Positions 1 through 9,400 of a stretch of DNA of 14,925 nucleotides are shown here, one piece after another. Origin of the DNA: Alphaproteobacteria bacterium (GTDB taxonomy: Bacteria; Pseudomonadota; Alphaproteobacteria; Rs-D84); contig JAGCOQ010000011.1 in the NCBI GenBank assembly GCA_017642625.1, positions 1 to 14,925 on the forward strand, written 5' to 3'. Within the stretch, counting starts at the first letter, position 1; every line of letters starts with the position of its first letter. The position numbers and the translations under genes were made by a program. Under the pieces are notes generated by a model. The model worked only from the letters and a program-made list of their open reading frames with translations. It did no database searches and was not told the origin of the DNA.

Positions 1-76
1 TGCGGACAATCGCGGGGAAGTATAAAAATTGGTTCAATATTCATGATAAAAAGCGCCGCGCAACGCGGTGTTTTTT
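1..76. repeat. 76-bp direct repeat, copy A
   Basis: This stretch recurs at 244-319 with one difference (G at 55, A at 298), an offset of 243 bp. It may extend left of the window, so 76 bp is a minimum. It contains a short reading frame ending in TAA at 23-25, followed by a terminator hairpin at 54-78. I infer that it may be the 3' end of an upstream gene plus its terminator, but that gene is not visible. Confidence 0.9.
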
Positions 77-78
77 TT
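54..78 (+). terminator. rho-independent terminator in repeat copy A
   Basis: A 7-bp GC-rich stem (54-60 with 64-70, one G-T wobble at 55/69) closes on the loop CAA and is followed by eight T at 71-78. It would stop rightward transcription from a gene left of the window. The A-run before the stem can pair with the T-run, so it may also work leftward. Confidence 0.8.
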
Positions 79-96
79 GTTATTCCTGTGTTCCAC

Positions 97-232
97 CTTG
101 TCATTCCTGCGCAGGCAGGAATAGGGGCTATACAGTGTGCGACGAAGTCGTACCAATAATGCGAAAGTGGTAGGTTTTAAAGACCCTATTCTGGCCTTCG
201 CCAGAATGACAGTAAAAAGGTGGGGATGACAA
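97..232. repeat. palindromic MITE/REP-like element
   Basis: The element has two hairpin arms that also match each other in inverted orientation. The left arm pairs 103-110 with 115-122 (8 bp, loop GCAG). The right arm pairs 188-195 with 200-207 (8 bp, loop CTTC). TGTCATTCCTG at 99-109 is mirrored by CAGAATGACA at 202-211, and the outer CCACC and GGTGG also pair. No transposase is encoded. Small dispersed palindromes starting with 'GTCATTC' are common in bacterial genomes, including alphaproteobacteria. That this one is non-autonomous and mobile is inference, and its exact ends are uncertain. Confidence 0.6.
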
Positions 233-243
233 GAAAGAAGCGA

Positions 244-319
244 TGCGGACAATCGCGGGGAAGTATAAAAATTGGTTCAATATTCATGATAAAAAGCACC
301 GCGCAACGCGGTGTTTTTT
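244..319. repeat. 76-bp direct repeat, copy B
   Basis: Second copy of the repeat at 1-76, identical apart from position 298. It contains the same short frame ending in TAA (266-268) and a terminator. The identity stops within the T-run after the hairpin, where copy A has eight T and copy B has six T then A. The near-identity points to a recent duplication. It lies immediately upstream of the leader of the giant gene. Confidence 0.9.
291..319 (+). terminator. rho-independent terminator in repeat copy B
   Basis: CACCGCG (297-303) pairs perfectly with CGCGGTG (307-313) across the loop CAA, followed by six T (314-319). AAAAAG before the stem extends the pairing into the T-run, so the structure is symmetric and could act in both directions. 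It would insulate the giant gene from upstream transcription, implying that this gene has its own promoter between about 320 and 460. Confidence 0.85.
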
Positions 320-461
320 ATGCATTTTTTTTGGAAAAAATGCCATTTTTAACTTGCCCAAATAATCTCAATTTAGTACGCTTTTCAGCATGAGGATTAA
401 GGGGAAATCTTTTCAGAAATCGGGCGTTTTTTGTCAATCGCCCAAATATCAATTAAACAGC

Positions 462-472
462 AGGTGAGGGAG
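462..472 (+). promoter_or_regulatory. ribosome binding site for the TTG start at 484
   Basis: A purine run, AGGTGAGGGAG, ends 11 nt before TTG at 484-486. There is no in-frame ATG or GTG between the upstream in-frame stop (TAA 454-456) and 484. The TTG is therefore the only standard start that includes the whole signal peptide. The spacing is a little long, so initiation may be modest. Confidence 0.7.
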
Positions 473-483
473 TTCTACACGGT

Positions 484-3400
484 TTGATAAAACGCCTTTT
501 GTCAATCTTGTTTATGTGCCTTTTTGTGGCGCTGTCGCCGACACGCGCCAGTGCTGAGTGTGCAACAACCGAAATTGACGTTCTGGGCGACGGCACACAA
601 TGCGAAACAGCAAAGTTTAGCGTGACAACCATATCCACTAATCAAATGGATTTTAGGTTAACGGCGGTCGGTACGTTCTATGTTGATTGGGGCGATGGCA
701 GTGCAGTTGAAACAATTACGCGTGCCGATACAACAACGACCGCTTATTCTCACACATATGACACGTCCGACACATACACGATACGTTTTGGTGGTGTTGC
801 TACCGCGTATGAAACAAATCCTTTTGGTGGTGCAATAGACTTTTACAAGACATCCGGCGGCGCGTCCCAAAACAAAGTTGCGGAAATATCTGGTTCGCTT
901 GGTGCCTTGTTCCCACAATATGGTGCCAATGCTGGTCAATATCCCAGTTTCGCTTCGACGTTTGAGGGACAAACAAGTTTGTCATCTATTCCAGCGGGCC
1001 TGTTTAGTGGCTTGACGGGTGGCAGGTACATGTTTCTTCGTACATTTTACGAATGTACTGGAATATCCAGTTTACCCGCGAATTTGTTCAGCAACATTAC
1101 AACAGGGGCCGAGGATATGTTTTATGCAACCTTTCAGGGTTGTACTGGTTTAAACAGCATTCCGGCGAATTTCTTTGCACGCATCACCACCGGCGCAATT
1201 GAAATGTTCCGTGCAACATTCGCGGGGTGCACTGGCCTTAGGGCGTTGCCGTCTGGCTTGTTTAAGGGGCTTACCACGGCGGCAAGCGATATGTTTACAA
1301 ATACGTTTAATAACTGTAAATACATACATGATTTTATTCCTAAATCAATGTTTGCGGGACTGGTTGCGAATGGCAGTCCAACCGCACCAGATATGTGGAG
1401 TGGTACATTTAACAACGATACTTATATGGCTACATCATGTAGTTCGCCGTATACGCAATACACCACCGGGTATGAATCATATTGGGGTGGCAAGGTTTCG
1501 TGTTCACGCACCTGTGCGGCAAATGAAATTGATGTCTATGGCGACGGGGTTCAGTGTGAAACGTCAAAGTTTGAAATAACCACAACATCCAATACAACCA
1601 AGTTCCAGTTTGTGATAAGGGCGGCGGGAACATTCTATGTTGATTGGGGCGACGGCAGTCCTGTTCAGATATTAACTTATGCCAGTGCTGGTAATAGTAC
1701 GGGTGTTTCGCACACGTTCCCATCCAGTGGATCATACACAATCCGTTTCGGTGGTCTGGGAACATCATATCCCGGTTGTGGTGGTGACGAATCAACATTG
1801 GATTTCACCAACAATGGTTGGTACCAAGCCAATGTTGCATCTGTGTCGGGATCGTTGGGGGCATTGTTACCGCAATATGGAACGGCTTATGGGCAATATC
1901 CGTGTTTCCTTCAACAGTTCAGCGGTTGTACAAATTTGACATCAATACCATCAACCCTGTTTAGTGGTATAACTGGCGGGGTGCAATATATGTTTTATAC
2001 AGCATTCAATAATTGTACCAAATTGACCAGTTTGCCAGCGGGTTTGTTTGATGACATTACCACTGGTGCACTAAGTCAGTTTGCCCTTACGTTCAAGGGA
2101 TGTACGCGACTTGCCAGTATTCCCGATGGTTTGTTCAGTAATATTACCACAGTCACCGGCTCTAATTTATTTAACGAAATATTTAGGAATTGTACAGCTT
2201 TAACATCGTTGCCGGAAAATCTGTTTAGTGGAATTACCACTGCCCACGAAAGGTTATTTTCGTATGCATTTGATGGTTGTACCAATTTGTCGGGGGCAAT
2301 TCCATTAAGCACATTTTCGGGGTTGTTAAACAATAATACCCCATTCGCCAGCAATATGTTCAGCAACACGTTTAATGGTACCGCATTGAATACGTCTTGT
2401 GGTGCAAATGAAGTGACATATGCCGTCTATAAACCGTATTGGAGTGGCAAGGTTGTATGCCGCACCGCGTGTCCGGCGGGTCAAATTGCGACCGGAACAA
2501 CGGGTTGCGAGGCGGAAAAATTCAGCCTTACCACAACATCCGACACAACCAGTTTTTCGTTTAACATGACGGCGCGTGGAACATTCTATGTTGATTGGGG
2601 CGACGGCACGGTTCAAACGATTGACCGCAGTAACAACAACCAGGCAACGTATTCCCATACATACTCAACCGCCGGCGCATACACGATACGTTTCGGTGGA
2701 ACCGCGACATTATATTCCACAACGTCCAATATGGATTACAGAACTGCCGCAATCGGTTTTTACTACCCGTCCACCGGAACCCAGGCAAAAATTGCATCTG
2801 TATCGGGTTCGTTGGGTGCGATGTTCCCAATTTTGGGTTCGGCGGCGAATCAAAAGCCAAAGTTTACCCAGACATTTATGAGTGCGACCAATTTGGCAGA
2901 AATACCATCAACTTTGTTCAGTGGCTTGGTGGGCGGTCCATATATGTTTGACTCCACGTTCAAGGGGTGCACTGGATTGACAACTATTGCGCCAACATTG
3001 TTCCAAGGTGCCACAACTGGTGCGGAGCGTATGTTCAGATATACATTCCAAAATTGTACGGGATTGACGACTATACCCGACGGGTTGTTTAGTTACACAA
3101 CCACCAGTGGCGATCGTTTGTTCCATGGAACATTTGCCGGTTGTGCGGGATTGACCGCATTGCCGGAAAATCTGTTTGCTGGACTTACGAATACCGCTGG
3201 ATATATGTTCATGGGGACATTTAATGGGTGTTCTAATTTGACCGGTTTTATTCCACCAAGTTTTGTTTCGGGATTAATCGCCCGTGGCAGTCCCAAACCC
3301 CAGGGAATGTGGGATAGTGCATTTGCCAATACAGCACTGTTGACGGAGTGTCCAGCGGGCTATGCACAGTATATTACTGGATACGAAGGAACCAGTGGTG

Positions 3401-6400
3401 CTAATGTCTGGAACGGCAAGGTTTCATGTGTGCCATGTGCGGCGGGAACCGCGCGTAATGAACCCGGCCTGGGCGCATGTCCAGCATGTGCGGTCGGAAC
3501 ATATTCGGGGGCGGGTGCCACAACATGTACGGCATGTACCAATGGACCGGCGAATTCCACGTATACTGATAATGCTACGACAAATGCGTGTCCATTTGAT
3601 TGTGATGCTGGGTATAGTGCGCACGAAGAAAGTGTCCCCGATTTGAGTACGGCAATTGGAACGGTGACAGGAAATTATATTGGTTATATCAGTAATGATG
3701 GCAACAATCAATCTAATGCTTCTACATATGGATTAACTGAAAACGGCACATTTGCAGTAGAGTATAGCAACAACAAAGGTACTCTAAAAGGTATAGCACA
3801 ATGCAGCAGTCAAGTCGGGACGAATAATAGCGAGACATGGTCAAATCCGACAATAAGCGCATCCTTGCCAGATGCTTCGGGTGTATATTGTTATTGTAAG
3901 CTTGATAAATATAATGGGCAAAGTTTCCCAATGAGTTGGATGTTTTATAATAGTTATGGTAGTAATTCCAGTTGTGCACAGTATTGCGCAGGCGCGTGTG
4001 CGGGTTATCTTGCGTATACGCATACAAATGCACTTGCGTTCCGAAGCGCGATGTTTAATGCCGTTCAACCTGTGACTACATGTGAGATTTGTGCCAATGG
4101 AACATATGCAGCGGCGGGTTCTTCGTCTTGCACTGCGTGTCCGACGGTGGATACGGGATATGAATATGTATCCGGCACTGGGTGGACAGGTTACAGCGAT
4201 TGCCAAGAACAAACCCGCCCAGCAAATTGTTACAGCGGATACCTGACCAAGACCGCAAGCAGTGCAAGCGCGTGGGGAACGGCGACAACAACACTTACCG
4301 CGAACGCGGGATATGAAGTGACGGGATCTGGTAACGCCACAACGTGTACCGCATGTGCGGCGGGTTATTACAGTACAGATGGCGACACAACATGTACCGT
4401 GTGTTCAAATGCTAATCCTGCACACTCGACATATATCACTCCTGCAACATCCAGCACTTGCCCATGGGAATGCGAATCGGGGTATATCAATACAGGCACT
4501 TCTTGCGAAACGGAAAAGTTCAGCGTGACCACGACATCTAATGCAACGACATTAAAGTTTGCTTTGCGTGCCACCGGTGATTTCTATGTCGATTGCGGTG
4601 ACGGTGGAACATTGACACAAGACACGTCATCATACGGTACATTATCCGGCAAAACGATTTCACGTACCAGCACAGGAACGACATGGTATACTTGCACATG
4701 GGGTTCAGCCGGTGTGCACCACATTAAATTCAGTGGAACCGCGACCGGATATCAGACGAACCTTACATCACCAATCGGGTTCTATCTCAACAACGGCAAC
4801 ACTTCTACAAAAATTGCAAGTATTTCGGGATCTTTGGCGGCACTGTTCCCACAACTTGGTAATTCGGTTGGGCAATATCCAAAATTCTATCAGACATTTC
4901 GTGGCGCATCAAATATGACGGGAATACCAGGGACGTTGTTCACCGGCCTGACCGGTGGCGCAGAAATGTTCCGAGATACATTTTATGGATGCAGCAGTGT
5001 GCAAACCATTCCCGACAATCTGTTTTCTACGATTACCAATGGTGCCGACAGCATATTCCTTGGGACATTTTTACAGTGTTCGGGGGTGACCGCAATACCG
5101 TCAACGTTGTTTAGTCATTTAAGTGGTAATACTTCATACGCCAGTATGTTCCAAAACACGTTCTGGGAATGCACAGGGTTGACATCTGTTCCGGCGGATT
5201 TGTTCAGCCATGCTGGAACTGGCGCCACCAGTTTGTTCCAAGCGACATTCTATGGATGCACTGGATTGACATCTATACCGGCGGGGTTATTCAGCACCGT
5301 CACCGGCGCATACGAGAACCAGTTCAAAGGAACATTCCAAGGGTGCACCAATCTGGCTGGCTATATCCCGAAAACGACATTTGCGGGGTTGATTGCGAAT
5401 GACAGCCCCAGCCCCAGCAACAATAAGACTATGTGGGACAACACGTTCCTTAATACCAATGTCGCGACCAGTTGCAGTCCTTATACGGGAATGACGCAAT
5501 TTATTAGTGGTTACGAAGGTGAAACGAATGCGACAACGTGGAATACACGCGTATCGTGTCAAACCTGTGCCGAAGCAAGAATGTTCACCGGCACCAACGG
5601 TCAATGCGAACCGTCCAAGTTCGAAGTGACCACAACAAATGATACCAGCATGTTTAAGTTCCAAATGTCGGTCAAGGGAACATTCTATGTTGATTGGGGC
5701 GACGGCAATGTGCAAACACTAGAACACGCTAATGCAAATACTGCGACTTATACGCACACGTATGATACCACCGGATCATATACCATAAGATTTGGGGGCT
5801 TGGCAACGGGATATCAGACAGGAAACGGTCCAACAATCACGTTCTATAATGAAACGAATGGGACCCAGAGTAAAATCGCAGGTATATCGGGGTCGTTGGC
5901 GGCTATATTCCCAGAAATAGGAACACCGACAGCAACCAGTATTGGAACCCATCCGTTGTTCAGAAATACTTTTGAAGGTGCGGTAAATCTGACCAGCATT
6001 CCAGATACGTTATTCCGTGGTTTGCACGGTGGATACATGATGTTTTATCAGACATTTTATGGATGCACTGGATTGACCAGTATACCTGCGACTTTATTTA
6101 CTGATATTAACATACCCGCACAGAGTATGTTTGCTTCTACTTTTTATAACACGGGCATAACCAGCATCCCCGAGACTTTGTTTGACACCGTTACCAGTTC
6201 GGAAAAGAGCATGTTTAACTATACCTTTGCCGGATGTTCAGGTTTATCTTCTATTCCTGCGGATTTATTCAGCCATATAACCACCGGTAGTGACTTTTTG
6301 TTCGATTATACCTTTGCGTGGTGTACCGGTTTAACCACCGTCCCTGCAACACTGTTTAACAGGGTCACCACCGGAGGCGAATCGACGTTCCGAGGGGTGT

Positions 6401-9400
6401 TCTATGGGTGTACCGGTTTAACCAGTGTCCCCGGGAACTTATTTAGCGGTTTAACCAGTACCACTGGGGCAACCAATATGTTTAAAGGTGCATTTTCTGG
6501 TTGTACGTCGTTGGCATCGGTTCCGGCAACCCTGTTTAATAAGGTTAGTACCGGTGAAAACTATATGTTTCAAGAAACATTTAAAGGGTGTTCGGCTTTG
6601 ACCACCGTTCCCGCCGAATTGTTCAGTGGTATCAGCACCGGTGCAACGGGTCTGTTCTCTAGAACATTTGAAAACTGTACCGGTTTAACATCTGTGCCCC
6701 CCGGATTGTTCAGCGGTATTACCACCAGTGCAAATTCGATGTTTAGTGGCACGTTTAAGGGGTGTAATCACCTGGCCGCGTTGCCAGATACGTTGTTCAG
6801 TGGCATAACCACCGGTGCAAATTATATGTTTAATGAAACATTTAATGGGTGTTCCGGTCTGTCTGGGTTCGTTCCGCCGACATTATTCTCGGGCTTAATT
6901 GCGAACAGTTCGCCGTATTCCACAAATATGATGCAGAATGTGTTTAATGGTTCTACTTTGTTGACGGCATGTCCGGCGGGTTATACGCAATACATAACCG
7001 GATACGAAGATTATTGGAGTTCCAAGGTTTCATGCGAACCATGTGCGGCGGGAACTTATAAATCTGGATCGGGCAATGGCGCGTGTACCGCCTGTTCAGT
7101 TGGAACATATATGGCGAATACGGGCGCAACGGCATGCACGGCATGTACCAATAAACCGGCGCATTCCAGTTATTCAACCAGTGGTGGCACAACGAATACG
7201 TGTGATTGGGAATGTGATTCGGGGTATATTAATACTGGGACATCATGCGAAGAACCAAAGTTCAGCGTCACGACAACAAGCAATGCAACATCATTTGTCT
7301 GGACCATGTCGGCGACTGGTGAATTCTATGTTGATTGTGGCGATGGCGGAACATTAACACAAAGTGGCACCACCACGGACAGCACGTTATCTGGCAATAC
7401 CATCACCCGCACTGGGATATCCGATACTACATACACATGTACATGGGATTCGGCGGGGGCGCACACGGTTCGCTTTGGTGGCACCGCCACGGGATACAAC
7501 ACATCAACATCCGTCCCCACAATATCGTTTTACCAATTTTCTGGTGGAACCCAAGCTAAAGTTGCATCGGTGTCGGGTTCATTGGGTGCAATGTTCCCAG
7601 TCGTAAATGGAAATATACCACGGTTTTATCAGACGTTTTACAATTGCAACAATCTGACCAGTATCCCGGCGAATTTGTTCAACGGAATTGACACATCGTC
7701 CGTAACCGATACATCTAGTATGTTTCAAAGTACATTTAGTGGTTGCAGCAGCCTGACCAGTATTCCGGCGGGGTTGTTCAGTGCGATTGATACATCGGCC
7801 GCAACCAATACGAGTGAGATGTTTAGTAATACGTTTAAATTTGCCAGTATTACCAGTATCCCATCGGATTTGTTTAGCACGATTGACACATCGTCCGCAA
7901 CGAACACAAGTTCTATGTTTATAAACACATTTTACGGGTGCACCAACCTAAGCAGTATCCCGGCGGGGTTGTTCAGTGCGATTGACACATCGTCCGCAAC
8001 GAACACAAGTTATATGTTTGACGACACATTTTACGGGTGCAGCAGCCTGACCAGTATCCCGGCGGATTTATTTAGTGCGGTTGACACATCGTCCGCAACC
8101 GATACGCTCGCTATGTTTCAAAGTACATTTAGTGGTTGCAGCAACCTGAGCAGTATCCCGGCGGGGTTGTTCAGTGCGATTGACACATCGTCCGCAACGA
8201 ACACAAGAAATATGTTTAGTGGCACATTTGCCCGTACCGGCATTACCAGTATCCCAGCTGGGTTGTTCAGTGGCATTGACACATCGTCCGTAACCGATAC
8301 ATCTCGTATGTTTCAAAGTACGTTCAATGGTTGTAGCAACCTGACTGGCTATATACCACCAACAACATTCCCGAATACAATACAACCCGGTTCATCGTCC
8401 AGTTCCAATATGTGGTATCGTACTTTTTATAACACCCAACTTTTAACGGCATGCCCGATGGGAACTGGACAATATATCACCGGCTTTGAATCCGATTGGG
8501 GATACAGTAATGGTAATGTTCCTTCAGATGATGGCAGCACCCGCGTTTCATGTGAACCATGCCCAGGGACTTTACCAGAACACGCATCATACACCACCGC
8601 GGGAACCTGTGATTGGGTGTGTGATTCGGGGTATATTAACACCGGGACATCATGCGAGGAATCCACATTCAGTGTGACCACAACCAGTGATGCAACATCA
8701 TTAGTCTGGACAATGACAGCAAAAGGAACGTTCTATGCCGACTGTGGCGATGGTGGAACATTAACTCAGAGTACTACCAGCTATGGTACATTGGTCGGTA
8801 ATAAAATTACCCGTACCAAGTTGTCCACAACCGCATATACGTGTACATGGAATACAGCGGCCGCGCATACGGTTCATTTCGCCGGTAACGCAACAGAGTA
8901 TAATACAGGTACACAGACCGCCGCGATATCATTTTATAAATCTGGCGGAACACAAACCAAGGTTGCATCGGTGTCGGGTTCGTTGGGCTCAATGTTTCCT
9001 GTCGTAAGTGGACAAATACCGCGATTTAGCAAAACATTTTATGGTTGTAATAAGTTGACCAGTATATCATCGACTTTATTTAGTGGTATTAATACATCGT
9101 CTGTGACAGATACAAGTTATATGTTTTACAACATGTTTACCAATTGTAGCAGTCTTGTCAATATTCCAGCGGGATTGTTCAGTACAATTGACACATCGTC
9201 CGCAACCAATACAAGTTATATGTTTGCAACAAGTTTTTACGGTTGCCGTGGCTTGACCGGCATTCCATCTGGGTTATTTAGTGAAATTGATACGTCGTCT
9301 GCAACCAATACAAGTGGTATGTTCAGTAGCACATTTTACGGTTGCAGCAAACTTGAAAGTGTCCCATCGGTGTTATTTAGTGAAATTGATACGTCGTCCG

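Noticed and set aside
34..252. Minus-strand 72-codon ORF
   Set aside because: It lies wholly across the palindromic element and repeat copy A; its residues are just translated hairpin sequence, and there is no ribosome binding site.
422..443. GGGCG / CGCCC hairpin in the leader as a possible riboswitch
   Set aside because: It has only five base pairs with a 12-nt loop and no further conserved structure; too weak to call.
431..459. Possible promoter TTGTCA with a weak -10 (TAAACA or TTAAAC)
   Set aside because: The -10 matches only three of six positions, and transcription would begin at or inside the Shine-Dalgarno. The real promoter is probably elsewhere in 320-450 and I cannot place it.
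5968..6837. Module 5 solenoid as a horizontally acquired insert
   Set aside because: Its codon choice varies somewhat from its neighbours, but unit sequence and length match those of modules 1-4, so internal expansion is simpler.
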